A stretch of 64,000 nt of DNA from Olsenella urininfantis (GTDB lineage Bacteria > Actinomycetota > Coriobacteriia > Coriobacteriales > Atopobiaceae): positions 1,646,190-1,710,189 of the forward strand of contig NZ_LT732540.1 of assembly GCF_900155635.1 (NCBI RefSeq), written 5' to 3'. A program made the translations under genes and the position numbers. The first letter of the stretch is position 1, and each line of letters begins with the position of its first letter. Shown here piece by piece: positions 8,482-16,982 of the stretch. The notes under the pieces were generated by a model. The model ran no database searches, was not told where the DNA came from, and worked only from the letters and a program-made list of their open reading frames with translations.

Positions 8482-9801
8482 ATGGACATAGCCCTCTCCA
8501 TTAGCGTTACCGTTCTTCTGACCATTGCCAACGGCTACTTCTCCATGTCTGAGATGGCCCTCTCCACGGCGAGGAAGGTCCTTCTGGACCATGAGGCAGA
8601 GGAGGGGGACGGCAGCGCCGCCATTGCCGCGGCCGTTGCCGACAACCCCTCCGAGTTCCTTGCCGCCATTCAGGTGGCAATCACGCTCCTTGGCTTCTTC
8701 AGCTCGGCCTTCGCCGCGACGAGCCTCTCTGAGCCCCTTGGCGGCTGGCTGGCCGCGCTTGGCGTGGAGGAGGGTCTTGCCCGCGCCCTGGCAACGGCCC
8801 TCATCACCCTGCTCGTCTCGTTCTTCTCCATAGTCGTGGGCGAGCTGGTGCCCAAGAGGATCGCCATGGCAAACGCCGAGGGGATGGCAAAGCGCGTGGC
8901 CGGCCCCATCAACGCGTTCTCTCGTCTGGCGCGCCCCCTGGTTGCCCTCACCTCTGCCAGCGCGAACGGCCTTGCCCTCCTGTTGCACATCAAGGGAACG
9001 GATGACCGCCAGGAGGTCTCGGAGGACGAGATTCGCTACATGGTCACCGACTCGGAGGATCTCTCCGAGGAGGAGAAGTCCATGATCCACGAGATATTCG
9101 ACCTGGGAGACACCAAGGCCCGCGAGGTCATGGTGCCGCGCGTGGACGTCACCTTCATGGAGGACGACTCCAGCCTGGGAGAGGTGCTGTCCGTCATGCG
9201 TCGCACGGGCTATTCACGCATGCCCATCTATCACGAGGACCTGGACCGCATCGTGGGGGTCGCCCACATCAAGGACCTCATAGGTCCCGCGCTCGACGAC
9301 TCCGCCATGGACGCGCCCATCGTTCGCTTCATGCGCGAGGCGGACTTCGTTCCCGACACGAAGGACATCATCCCCCTGCTATCCGAGATGCGCGCCAGCC
9401 ATGAGCAGATGGTCATCGTGGTGGACGAGTACGGTGGCACTGCCGGCGTCATCACGGTGGAGGACATCGTCGAGGAGGTCGTGGGTGAGATCGCCGACGA
9501 GTTCGACCCCGACAACAAGTACCTCACGCAGCTATCGGAGCATGACTGGCTGGTGGATGGGCGCTTCTCCATAGACGATGCCATCGAGCTGGGCTGGCCC
9601 ATAGAGGACAGCGAAGGGTACGAGACCGTTGCCGGCTTCGTGCTGGAGACGGCTGACGGCCTGCCATCGCCGGGCGACCAGTTTGAGGTTGGTGGCTACG
9701 TGTTTCGCGTGCAGTCCATGCGCGGCAGGCGCGTCTCCATGCTGCGCGTGACGGCGCCTGCGCCCCTGGCGGTGCCGGAGCCTGCCGCCGGGCAGGAGTG
9801 A
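8482..9801 (+). CDS. CNNM/CorC-HlyC family membrane transporter
   Basis: A 439-residue membrane protein. The N-terminal CNNM domain (residues about 1-195) has hydrophobic segments VTVLLTIANGYFSMSEMA, AIQVAITLLGFFSSAFAA and LITLLVSFFSIVVGELVPKR. Two CBS motifs follow (VMVPRVDVTFM, then MVIVVDEYGGTAGVITVEDIVEEVVG), and a C-terminal CorC_HlyC domain ends with EGYETVAGFVL. Members export Mg2+ or related divalent cations, often with Na+, and the CBS pair senses Mg-ATP. The start ATG 8482 is 14 nt from GAGGAGG, which is rather far, but no nearer start exists. The Mg2+-type operon at 12.5-15.7 kb is close by. Confidence 0.85.
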   Translation: MDIALSISVTVLLTIANGYFSMSEMALSTARKVLLDHEAEEGDGSAAIAAAVADNPSEFLAAIQVAITLLGFFSSAFAATSLSEPLGGWLAALGVEEGLARALATALITLLVSFFSIVVGELVPKRIAMANAEGMAKRVAGPINAFSRLARPLVALTSASANGLALLLHIKGTDDRQEVSEDEIRYMVTDSEDLSEEEKSMIHEIFDLGDTKAREVMVPRVDVTFMEDDSSLGEVLSVMRRTGYSRMPIYHEDLDRIVGVAHIKDLIGPALDDSAMDAPIVRFMREADFVPDTKDIIPLLSEMRASHEQMVIVVDEYGGTAGVITVEDIVEEVVGEIADEFDPDNKYLTQLSEHDWLVDGRFSIDDAIELGWPIEDSEGYETVAGFVLETADGLPSPGDQFEVGGYVFRVQSMRGRRVSMLRVTAPAPLAVPEPAAGQE

Positions 9802-9894
9802 GGCCGCGCCATGTGGCCCTTCTGCCTGCCGGAAGCTGGAGTTTGTCTACAATAAGGTCACGCACGGCACGTTTGCGAGGGAAGGTTTTGCCCC

Positions 9895-11121
9895 ATGGCA
9901 CAGCTCATTGACATAGTCCGCGTCGAGGTTGGACTTGAGAACCTGACGGCACGTGTGCGCCTCAGCGAGGATGCACCCCTCATGACCAGCGAGAACCTGG
10001 TTGGCACCACGCGCGTCTACAACCTCATGCCCCACATCATTGACCATGTGTGCCTGGGGGATGCCGGCGAGACCTTCAAGGACGCCATGGGTCACACCGA
10101 GCTCGCCCACCTGCTGGAGCACATGACCGTGGAGCTCCTCTCGCAGTCCAGCGCTTCTGGCGAGGTGAGCTGTGGGCGCACGCGCCCGGCAGATGAGGAG
10201 CGCTGCTTCGACATCGAGCTCTCCTGTCCGGATGACGTGCTGGTGATCGGCGCCCTCTCGAGCGCCGTCTGGATTGCGGAGTGGGCCTTCGGCGACGGCG
10301 GCGCGCCCGAGCCGGACGTGGAGGCCATCGTCGCCGGCCTCACCAGCATGGTGGGCGGAATGGGCGAGGGTCCGGCCGAACGCTATCAGAGGCAGATAGA
10401 GGATCGGTTCACCGAGGAACTCAGGGCTGAGTACCAGCGGCACCTTCAGGAGCGCCAGCAGCAGATCGCCCAGCGCGAGCAGGAGATAGAGGAGGCTCGC
10501 CGCCAGGCGATTCGGGAGGCGCAGGAGCGTGCCGCCGCAGAGCGTGCCGCCGCCGAGGAGGAGGCACGGCTGCGTGCCGAGGCACGGGAGGCCGAGCTTG
10601 CCGCCGAGCGCCCTGGCTGGGCGGTTGACCTGGAGGCCTACGAGGCCGCCGAGGATGCCCGTCGCCAGGCGGAGGAGCTCGCGTCCGAGCAGCAGGCAGC
10701 CGAGCGCGCCGCGCTTGCCGTCCAGGAGACGGACGAGGGCGAGACGGGCGTTCTGGGACCTCTTGGAGGGGACACCCAGGCCGAGGTGGGCGAGGGGGAG
10801 CCAGGGGAGAGCCTCGGCTCCGACCTGCACGAGCTCTTCAGCTCTCGCCCCGAGCTGGAGGCGATCCAGCCCGAGGAGCTCGAGGCGATGGAGAGGGGAG
10901 ACGGCCTGGGCGAGACCGCGGTCATGACCCTGGAGGATCCCGTGGCAGGGGAAGAGCTGCCGTCTTCTCCCGAGGAGGGCGAGCCCAGGGAGATGGAGAA
11001 GCCAGAGCCCGCCGCCGAGGTGCCCGCAGAGGAAGACGAGGAGCCGGAGCTCCCTTGGGACGAGCCACCCGAGCAGGAGGCCCAGGCCGAGCACATCCCG
11101 GGCCCCAGACGAGTGCGCTAA
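9895..11121 (+). CDS. Cyanophycin-synthetase N-domain-like protein with coiled coil and acidic tail
   Basis: The protein has 408 residues and three visible parts. Residues 1-~150 carry LMPHIIDHVC, a GHTELAHLLEHMTVEL helix, CGRTR, and a C-terminal helix with ALSSAVWIAEWAF. This order resembles the N-terminal domain of cyanophycin synthetase (LP..hEH.C, GH..EH..LEL, GRTR). Residues ~155-265 form a Glu/Arg/Ala-rich coiled coil (QERQQQIAQREQEIEEARR). The remainder is acidic and Pro-rich, probably disordered. There is no ATP-grasp or Mur-ligase domain, so it cannot make cyanophycin itself. Start ATG 9895 follows GGGAAGG. Function unknown; the domain might bind a peptide or act as a scaffold. Confidence 0.65.
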   Translation: MAQLIDIVRVEVGLENLTARVRLSEDAPLMTSENLVGTTRVYNLMPHIIDHVCLGDAGETFKDAMGHTELAHLLEHMTVELLSQSSASGEVSCGRTRPADEERCFDIELSCPDDVLVIGALSSAVWIAEWAFGDGGAPEPDVEAIVAGLTSMVGGMGEGPAERYQRQIEDRFTEELRAEYQRHLQERQQQIAQREQEIEEARRQAIREAQERAAAERAAAEEEARLRAEAREAELAAERPGWAVDLEAYEAAEDARRQAEELASEQQAAERAALAVQETDEGETGVLGPLGGDTQAEVGEGEPGESLGSDLHELFSSRPELEAIQPEELEAMERGDGLGETAVMTLEDPVAGEELPSSPEEGEPREMEKPEPAAEVPAEEDEEPELPWDEPPEQEAQAEHIPGPRRVR

Positions 11122-11196
11122 AGTGATGCGATACCGGAGCACCGCTCCGTGGATGCTGTCAACGAGCCTGGCCTGCCAGGGATGGAGGAGGAAGAC

Positions 11197-11643
11197 ATGA
11201 GCGCAAAGGGAACGTTTGGTTTCATCATGGGTAGCGTCATCGGTGCCGCCGCAGGCGTCGCCGCTGGAATCCTCCTCGCCCCGCGTCCTGGCGAGGAGAG
11301 CAGGGCCATGGCAGCCGACGCCATGAACGACGCCTGGGACAGTGCCGTTGACTCCTACGAGCGCGGCTCTCGTGCCGTGAGCGAGAAGATCAACACCGTT
11401 CGTCCCAACGTGGACGCCACCACCGACGAGCTTCGCGCCAAGGTCGATCTTGCCCGCGAGCGCATGGACCAGCTGCGTGACTCCCTCTCCGAGGCGGTCA
11501 ACGCCACGTCAGCGCAGGTCCAGGATGCCGTGAGCAACGTTGCCGAGAAGGTCAGCGCCTCCGTCGAGGCCGAAGAGGCCCCCGAGGAGGCCCCCGCGGA
11601 GTCCGTGCATGTCGAGGTCGTCTTGGAGGACGAGGCCGAGTAG
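11197..11643 (+). CDS. YtxH domain-containing stress/envelope protein
   Basis: 148 residues. The N-terminal hydrophobic helix GFIMGSVIGAAAGVAAGILLAP, followed by RPGEESR, is the YtxH signature, a single membrane anchor at the N terminus. The rest is a long amphipathic helix (VDLARERMDQLRDSLSEAV, then VQDAVSNVAEKVSASV) and an acidic end. YtxH proteins are small, often stress-induced membrane proteins of unknown function. Start ATG 11197 follows GGAGGAGGAAG, and ATG-like codons upstream lack such a site. It lies between two proteins of unknown role and is followed by a very strong terminator. Confidence 0.8.
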   Translation: MSAKGTFGFIMGSVIGAAAGVAAGILLAPRPGEESRAMAADAMNDAWDSAVDSYERGSRAVSEKINTVRPNVDATTDELRAKVDLARERMDQLRDSLSEAVNATSAQVQDAVSNVAEKVSASVEAEEAPEEAPAESVHVEVVLEDEAE

Positions 11644-11660
11644 GTCGGCTCCTGCGCGGC

Positions 11661-11703
11661 GGTCGGGGGCGCGGTGCGTTGTCGCACCGCGCCCCCGACC
11701 TTA
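11661..11703 (+). terminator. Terminator with perfect 18-bp stem
   Basis: The stem GGTCGGGGGCGCGGTGCG has a TTGT loop and an exact complement ending at 11700, followed by TTAG. It ends the YtxH transcript. Confidence 0.75.
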
Positions 11704-11724
11704 GACGAGCGAAAGGGATGTCAG

Positions 11725-12546
11725 ATGCCCAGGGTAAGCGAGTACCTGAACGCCAAGGTCTTCCGGCTCAAGCCCAACAAGAGGGATGCCCTGCATCTCT
11801 CGCGCCTTGGGAAGGTGCACATGGCCGTCTTTGGTCCCAGCGGCCACAAGCTGGTGGGCTTCCTGGTCAGCCGTCCCGACGTGGTTGGCATGATAAAGAG
11901 GCCCGACGTCTTCGTTGCCCTCGACTCCCTTGAGCGCGTGGAGGGGGGCTACAAGGTCTCTAGCATGGAGACAGGCACGGACGCTGCCGCCCGCAAGCGC
12001 CTGGGCATAGATTGGGACAGCTGCGTCATGTGGACCGGCATGGATGCGCGCACCGTCTCGGGCAGGCAGCTGGGATACGTCAACGACGCGTCCTTCACGG
12101 CACCGCAGGGCGACGTGGAGTCCTTCTACGTGGGTGACGGGAGCGTCTCGCAGTCGCTCGTGGGCTCCCTCGAAATCCCCGCACGGCTGCTCAGGGGCTA
12201 TGAGCACGGCTGCATGCTGGTGGAGAACGAGGCCTCTGCCGGCTCCCTGAGCGGCGGCGTTGCCGCAAAGGCCGGCGCTGGCTACGCCAAGGCAAAGATA
12301 CAGGGCAAGGAGATGGCGCGAAAGGCCGACGCCGCGGCGTCTGACGCCGTGGACAAGGGGTCCCTCGCCCTGGGGAAGGCCCTGGGAAGCGCCAAGCGGG
12401 CCCTGGCGCCTCAGGAGAAGAAGCCTGCCAAGGGGAAGGGCTCAGGAAATGCGCAAGGCGCGGCAAAGGCCGTGGGCAAGCAGGCTCGCAAGGCAAGCGG
12501 CATGTTCGGCGCATTCATGGACGAGTACAAGAAGGCCAGCAAGTAG
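11725..12546 (+). CDS. PRC-barrel-like protein with Lys/Ala-rich C terminus
   Basis: 273 residues. The N-terminal part (LGKVHMAVFGPSGHKLVGFLV through RPDVFVALDSLERVEGGYKV) reads like a PRC-barrel fold, the same fold that opens the MgtE-like protein encoded nearby. A second similar unit may occupy residues ~95-165 (GRQLGYVNDASFTA, then IPARLLRGYEHGCMLVENEA). The C terminus is rich in Lys and Ala (EKKPAKGKGSGNAQGAAKAV) and probably binds nucleic acid or polyphosphate, or is simply disordered. Start ATG 11725 follows AAAGGGATG. It is convergent with the NRAMP-like gene, whose stop is 12 nt away. No defined function. Confidence 0.65.
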   Translation: MPRVSEYLNAKVFRLKPNKRDALHLSRLGKVHMAVFGPSGHKLVGFLVSRPDVVGMIKRPDVFVALDSLERVEGGYKVSSMETGTDAAARKRLGIDWDSCVMWTGMDARTVSGRQLGYVNDASFTAPQGDVESFYVGDGSVSQSLVGSLEIPARLLRGYEHGCMLVENEASAGSLSGGVAAKAGAGYAKAKIQGKEMARKADAAASDAVDKGSLALGKALGSAKRALAPQEKKPAKGKGSGNAQGAAKAVGKQARKASGMFGAFMDEYKKASK

Positions 12547-12558
12547 CTCGTCGAGTCC

Positions 12559-13842
12559 TTAGTAGCCTATGGCCTGGAACGCGAACATGACCACCGTGAG
12601 CACCACCACCAAAACGATGGTGAACCAGGTGAGCAGGTTCCACGTGCGGCCGTTCGCCCATCTCCCCATGATGCGCCTGTCGCTCGCTATGCGAACCATG
12701 CAGACCAGGAGCACGGGCAGCAGCATGCCGTTGACGATCTGGGCGCCCATCATGATGCCAAAGAGGTCTGCCCCCGGCACCAGCACGATCACCGCGGCCA
12801 CAAGCGAGATGGCCGTGACCATGCCCCGGTAGGCGGGCGCCTCCTTCCAGCTCCGGTCGGTTCCGCGCTCCCAGCCGAAGGCCTCGCAGACTGCCCCGGC
12901 GGTGATGCCGGGCATCACGCAGGCGGCGAGGAACGATGCCCCCACCAGGCCGGCTGCAAACATCGCCGAGGCATACTGTCCTGCGAGCGGCACCAGCGCC
13001 TTGGCGGCGTCCGCGGCGTCCGCGATCTTGATGCCCAGGGGGAAGAGGACACTTGCCGTGGTGAGCGTGATGAACCAGGCTATGGTCTGCGAGACCAAGG
13101 CCCCCGAGACGTTGTCCGCGCGCTGGCCCGCGATGTCCCGCTCGCCCAGGTTCTTCTCGGAGACGTTGCTCGAGACCATGAAGATCATGTAGGGCGAGAT
13201 GGTGGTGCCGATGCTCGCCACCAGGACGGAGATGTAGGACGGGTCTCCCGAGAGCTGGGGGATGACCGTGTCGTGGAAGGCGTGCGCCCAGTCTGGCTTG
13301 GCAAGGAAGCCCGAGATGATGTAGGTGGCAAAGACGCAGGAGATGGCGAGGAGCACCTTCTCGACCCTGCGGTACGAGCCGGACATGGTGAGGAGCCAGG
13401 CCGTGACGGCCGCTATGGGCACGGAGACGAACACAGGTATGCCAAAGAGCGCCATGCCCGAGGCGATTCCCGCAAACTCGGAGACCGTGACGGCGAAGTT
13501 CGACATGACGGTGGCGAGCATGGCCACCGTGGACACGCGGATGCCAAACTGCTCTCGGATGAGGGAGGCAAAGCCCTTGCCGGTGACGCAGGCCATGCGT
13601 GCGGCAGTCTCCTGCACCACGATGAGCAGCAGGCAGGTGAGGGGGTCTGACCAGAGCATGGCAAAGCCAAAGTTGGATCCCATCACGGAGAAGGTGGCTA
13701 TGCCACCCGCATCCATGCCGGCAAGTGCGGTGAGTATGCCAGGTCCCATGACCGAGAGCATGGCAAGCAGGCGCGTCCGCCGAGAGGGCAGGGGCAGCTC
13801 GGGCGTCTCGTGCGCCTGTGGCTTCAGGGTCTTCTCGTCCAT
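12559..13842 (-). CDS. NRAMP-related divalent-metal (probably Mg2+) transporter
   Basis: A 427-residue protein with about 11 hydrophobic helices in the NRAMP/APC order. The metal-binding motifs are not those of a Mn2+/Fe2+ NRAMP. In helix 1, DPGN is replaced by DAGGIAT (after GPGILTALAG). In helix 6 the MPH motif is replaced by TTISPYMIF, so the methionine that selects transition metals is absent. NRAMP-related magnesium transporters (NRMT), one of which was characterised from the coriobacterium Eggerthella lenta, lack that methionine. Its start is only 9 nt after the stop of the MgtE_N/CBS gene, so the two are co-transcribed. The pairing supports Mg2+ uptake; this is inference. Confidence 0.75.
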   Translation of the reverse strand: MDEKTLKPQAHETPELPLPSRRTRLLAMLSVMGPGILTALAGMDAGGIATFSVMGSNFGFAMLWSDPLTCLLLIVVQETAARMACVTGKGFASLIREQFGIRVSTVAMLATVMSNFAVTVSEFAGIASGMALFGIPVFVSVPIAAVTAWLLTMSGSYRRVEKVLLAISCVFATYIISGFLAKPDWAHAFHDTVIPQLSGDPSYISVLVASIGTTISPYMIFMVSSNVSEKNLGERDIAGQRADNVSGALVSQTIAWFITLTTASVLFPLGIKIADAADAAKALVPLAGQYASAMFAAGLVGASFLAACVMPGITAGAVCEAFGWERGTDRSWKEAPAYRGMVTAISLVAAVIVLVPGADLFGIMMGAQIVNGMLLPVLLVCMVRIASDRRIMGRWANGRTWNLLTWFTIVLVVVLTVVMFAFQAIGY

Positions 13843-13851
13843 GGGCCCCGC

Positions 13852-15690
13852 CTAGACCAAGACAGCGCCGGACAGCAGCACGGTTGCCACGACGAAGACG
13901 GCAACGGCCACGACCATGGCGACGGAGGAGAGCACCTGCCCGGAGGTCTCGCGGTTGCTGGCGTCCCTTCTGCGGAGCACGCCCAGATATACGGGGGTGC
14001 TCAGAAAGGAGACGACGATGCTGATGGCCGCGGCGGCAAAGCCGACGAGGATGCCTTCCCCGTCCAGCGGCCTCCCGGGCGAGAGGACGGCCTCGACTCC
14101 CGTGGCAATGAGGATGGCCATTGCGGAGAAGAGAAGCCCCAGGCCCAGCCCCTTGAGCATGAATCCGAGGTCAGAGGGCGCATCTTCGTCCTCTGGACCA
14201 AACTCCAGGTAGAAGTTCGTGGTGAAGCTCACGGCGTCCCGCGCGGCGATGACCGCCACGGGAAGGGCCAAGGCGAAGCGCAGCGTGTGGGCGAGGCCCA
14301 TCTGTGGCTCGATGATGGTGGCCAGAAGGGCGATGCCCGCCATCCAGAAGAAGAACCAGAGCTCGCTGCGCAGGAGCCAGAGGATGTTGCTTCCCGCCTG
14401 GCTGCGATCGGAGTCGCTCCTGCCCGCGCCGGCAATCTGGAGGTCCTCCTCGTGCTCCTCCTCGAGGACGTCCAGGGCGTCGTCCACCGTCACCATGCCA
14501 AGCAGGTGGCGGTTGTCGTCCACGACGGGCATGGCAAGCAGGTTGTACTTGGCGATATCCTTGGCCACGTCCTCCTGGTCGTCGTCGGGACCGGCGGTCA
14601 CCAGGTCGTCGAAGGAGATGTCTGCGAGGCGCGCGTCGGTGTCGCTTGTGATCAGCGCCCTCATGCCCACCACGCCCGAGAGTCGCCCCTCCTCGTCCTT
14701 TAGGTAGACGTAGTGGACGGACTCGAAGTCGTCGTCCAGCTCGCCGATTGCCCTGATGGCGTCCGAGACGCTGGCGTCCTCGGGCAGGAGCACCACCTCG
14801 GAGGTCATGATGCGGCCCGCGGTGTCCTCGCGGTACCCCAGGAGCTGGTTGATCGCCTTGCGCTCCTGGACCCCCATGAGCCTGAGGAGCTTCTCGGCCT
14901 TGTCGTAGTCGAGCTCGCTCACCAGCTCCGCGGCGTCGTCGGGGTCCATCTCGGAGAGCATGCGAGAGGCAGCCGCGTCGTTCAGCCCGCCCATGAGCTC
15001 CGCCGCCATGGCGTCGTCGTCCAGCTCTGCGATGGCGTCCGCCGCGCGCTCCTCGTCAAGCTGGGCAAAGACCTGCCCGCGCAGGCGTGGGTCCAGCCGC
15101 TCGATGATGTCCGCGATGTCGGCGGGGTGAAGCTCGTCCAGCGTCTTGTGCGAGACGGAGAGCTTCACGTCGCTGAGATCGCGGTCGATGAGGTCCATGT
15201 AGTTCCAGGCGATGATGCGCTCGGGAACGGAGCGGCCCAGGGACTTCGCCGCGCGCAGGACCAGGCGCTCGAGCGTGGGGGAGAGGGAGCGAAGGATGCC
15301 GCGGACGCCAACCTCGGCGCCCAGCAGGCGCAGCTGGCTGGAGCTGGTGTCAGAGAGCTTGAGGTCGTTCACGCGCACGACGCGCGCGCCCCTGGTGTCA
15401 ACTATCTGCTTGTTGAGCAGGTCACGGGCAATGAGGACCTCGGAGGGCTGGAGGTAGCTGAAGCGGATGTCCGTTGCCACCACCTTGAGGCGCACCTCGG
15501 ACTCGCCGAAGCTCTCGACGTACTTGCGCCAGCTCACCATGAAGGGGGTCTTGCTGGGGCCCTCTATCGCCAGGGCGGTCACGCGGGGAAACACCTCGCC
15601 GGTGGCAATGCCAAGGTCGTTGACCTTGCCGATGCGCTCGCCGTTGAGGTCGAAGACGGGATTTCCCACCAGCTGGGAAAGGTAGATCAT
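13852..15690 (-). CDS. PRC-barrel / MgtE_N / CBS-pair membrane protein (Mg2+ sensor-transporter)
   Basis: 612 residues. PRC-barrel-like repeats occupy residues 1-~165 (VFDLNGERIGKVNDLGIA, then VVDTRG-type repeats). The MgtE_N superhelix is at ~195-305 (HPADIADIIERLDP, EMDPDDAAELVSEL). The CBS pair is at ~305-425 (TAGRIMTSEVVLLPEDASV, DDALDVLEEEHEEDLQ). The membrane end (~445-612) has about five helices. The membrane part lacks the GNxGxQ-type signature of MgtE and contains acidic segments (EFGPEDEDAPSD), so it is probably not a classical MgtE channel. Start ATG 15690 follows AAGGAG. It leads an operon with the NRAMP-like gene. The N-terminal half likely senses cytosolic Mg2+ and gates or regulates its partner. 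Confidence 0.75.
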   Translation of the reverse strand: MIYLSQLVGNPVFDLNGERIGKVNDLGIATGEVFPRVTALAIEGPSKTPFMVSWRKYVESFGESEVRLKVVATDIRFSYLQPSEVLIARDLLNKQIVDTRGARVVRVNDLKLSDTSSSQLRLLGAEVGVRGILRSLSPTLERLVLRAAKSLGRSVPERIIAWNYMDLIDRDLSDVKLSVSHKTLDELHPADIADIIERLDPRLRGQVFAQLDEERAADAIAELDDDAMAAELMGGLNDAAASRMLSEMDPDDAAELVSELDYDKAEKLLRLMGVQERKAINQLLGYREDTAGRIMTSEVVLLPEDASVSDAIRAIGELDDDFESVHYVYLKDEEGRLSGVVGMRALITSDTDARLADISFDDLVTAGPDDDQEDVAKDIAKYNLLAMPVVDDNRHLLGMVTVDDALDVLEEEHEEDLQIAGAGRSDSDRSQAGSNILWLLRSELWFFFWMAGIALLATIIEPQMGLAHTLRFALALPVAVIAARDAVSFTTNFYLEFGPEDEDAPSDLGFMLKGLGLGLLFSAMAILIATGVEAVLSPGRPLDGEGILVGFAAAAISIVVSFLSTPVYLGVLRRRDASNRETSGQVLSSVAMVVAVAVFVVATVLLSGAVLV

Positions 15691-15911
15691 GCAGGCTCCT
15701 TATTGGTTGGACGACGCGCGGGTGCGTCATGCCGAAATCTTCTGGGGTACCCCGCGACGAGACCAACAGGAGCGTCGTGGGGTCATCGACTGTGAGGTCG
15801 AGGTTTCATCAATGACCCTTCTCTTAGGCTTGCAGGCCGCGGCCGGGGCATGCCCCGCCGTCGTTTGTGATTGTACACGCCAGGGGTCGCCAATTTGGGC
15901 GCACGCGAATC

Positions 15912-16691
15912 TTAGGCGAGCATCGGTTCCATGCTCACGCGCAGCACATCTCCCATCCCAGCCTCGATAAGGCTCTCTATGAGGTCCGCGTGGTAGCGGT
16001 CGTCGGTGACGAGCATGTCTATCTCCGAGACCGTGCCGAAGGCGAAGCCCGTGTCCAGACCTATCTTTGAGGAGTCGGCCAGGAGGTAGTGCGTGCGCGA
16101 GTGCTCGAGCATCAGGGCGTTCACCGCCGTCTCCTGTGGGGTTGCGGTGTTGAGCCCGCGCACCACGCTCAGGCCCGAGCATCCCAGGAAGCACTTGGTG
16201 GCCTCCACGCTGCGGATGTTTGCGCAGGCGAGCTCGCCGGTGAGGGAGGACTTCCGGGGCCTGAGCTCTCCGCCCGTCAGGAGCACGGAGACGGAGCTCG
16301 GCACCTCAACCAGCGATACCTTGCGGTTGTTGGTGATCACGGTGACGTCCTCCGCCTCTATGTAGTTGATCATCGATATGGCGGTCGAGCTGGTGTTGAT
16401 GAAGATGGAGTCCCCGTCCTGCACGAGAAGCGCCGCGGCACGGGCGATGGCCTTGTTGGCGCGCACCTGCTTGGAGCCAGACGGCCTTCCCATGGGATTG
16501 AGCAGCGAGGCGGAGCCGTAGGACCTCGAGGCGATCTTGTTTTCCTCGAGGTAGTCGAGGTCTCGTCTGATGGTGAGCGCCGACACCGAGAAGTGGTGCG
16601 CGAGCTCGGCGATGCTCATGTGCCCCCTGAGCTCGAGAAGGGAGGCTATCTCGTTCCTGCGGGCGTCGATGCTCGCCTGGCTTCTCTTCAT
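15912..16691 (-). CDS. DeoR-family transcriptional regulator of PTS locus 1
   Basis: 259 residues. The N-terminal HTH (MSIAELAHHFSVSALTIRRDLDYLEENK) is followed by a DeoR sugar-phosphate-binding domain with GDSIFINTSSTA, TNNRKVSL, LTGGELRPRKSSLTG, CFLGCSGL and LLADSSKIG motifs. It is full length and looks functional. Start ATG 16691 follows AAGGGA; an earlier in-frame ATG at 16718 lacks a ribosome site. It is divergent from the IIA gene, and the 290-nt gap holds three copies of an ACGTTCRTWWAG-type motif. One copy lies just upstream of its own start and two lie near the PTS promoter. It probably represses both directions until an intermediate of the imported sugar binds. Confidence 0.85.
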   Translation of the reverse strand: MKRSQASIDARRNEIASLLELRGHMSIAELAHHFSVSALTIRRDLDYLEENKIASRSYGSASLLNPMGRPSGSKQVRANKAIARAAALLVQDGDSIFINTSSTAISMINYIEAEDVTVITNNRKVSLVEVPSSVSVLLTGGELRPRKSSLTGELACANIRSVEATKCFLGCSGLSVVRGLNTATPQETAVNALMLEHSRTHYLLADSSKIGLDTGFAFGTVSEIDMLVTDDRYHADLIESLIEAGMGDVLRVSMEPMLA

Positions 16692-16714
16692 GCCCAGCTC
16701 CCTTGCGTGATGCC

Positions 16715-16893
16715 ACAAACGAACGAATGGGAATCCTATATGATCGAGTTTAACCTTTACGGGTCAAAACGACCCCCATTCAGCTCGCAGACATTGTTTA
16801 AGGCATTTATAGAAACTCTTGAATCATATAAACGTTCGTAAAGAACATATAGGCTATCTAGCTGGCAATATTAAAAAAATAACGTTCATTTAG
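16715..16893. promoter_or_regulatory. Three putative DeoR operator copies
   Basis: ACGTTCGTAAAG at 16832-16843 and ACGTTCATTTAG at 16882-16893 lie on the plus strand. TCGTTCGTTTGT lies on the minus strand at 16715-16726. The last plus-strand copy abuts the PTS -35 box, and the minus-strand copy sits in front of the deoR start. The intervening DNA is AT-rich, unlike the surroundings. Confidence 0.6.
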
Positions 16894-16895
16894 TC

Positions 16896-16924
16896 TTGCT
16901 ACACGACATATTCCCCTATATAAT
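16896..16924 (+). promoter_or_regulatory. Sigma-70-type promoter of PTS locus 1
   Basis: TTGCTA (16896-16901), a 17-nt spacer and TATAAT (16919-16924). It lies 58 nt upstream of the IIA start and directly next to an operator copy, consistent with repression. Confidence 0.75.
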
Positions 16925-16982
16925 CTGCAAATGAAATTCTGTTTTTCTTCATATGGGATGTGCTTGGAAAGGAAGGTGGAAC

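Noticed and set aside
15691..15911. Possible Mg2+ riboswitch upstream of the MgtE-like gene
   Set aside because: No M-box or mgtA-leader-like conserved core could be recognised in the 220-nt gap.
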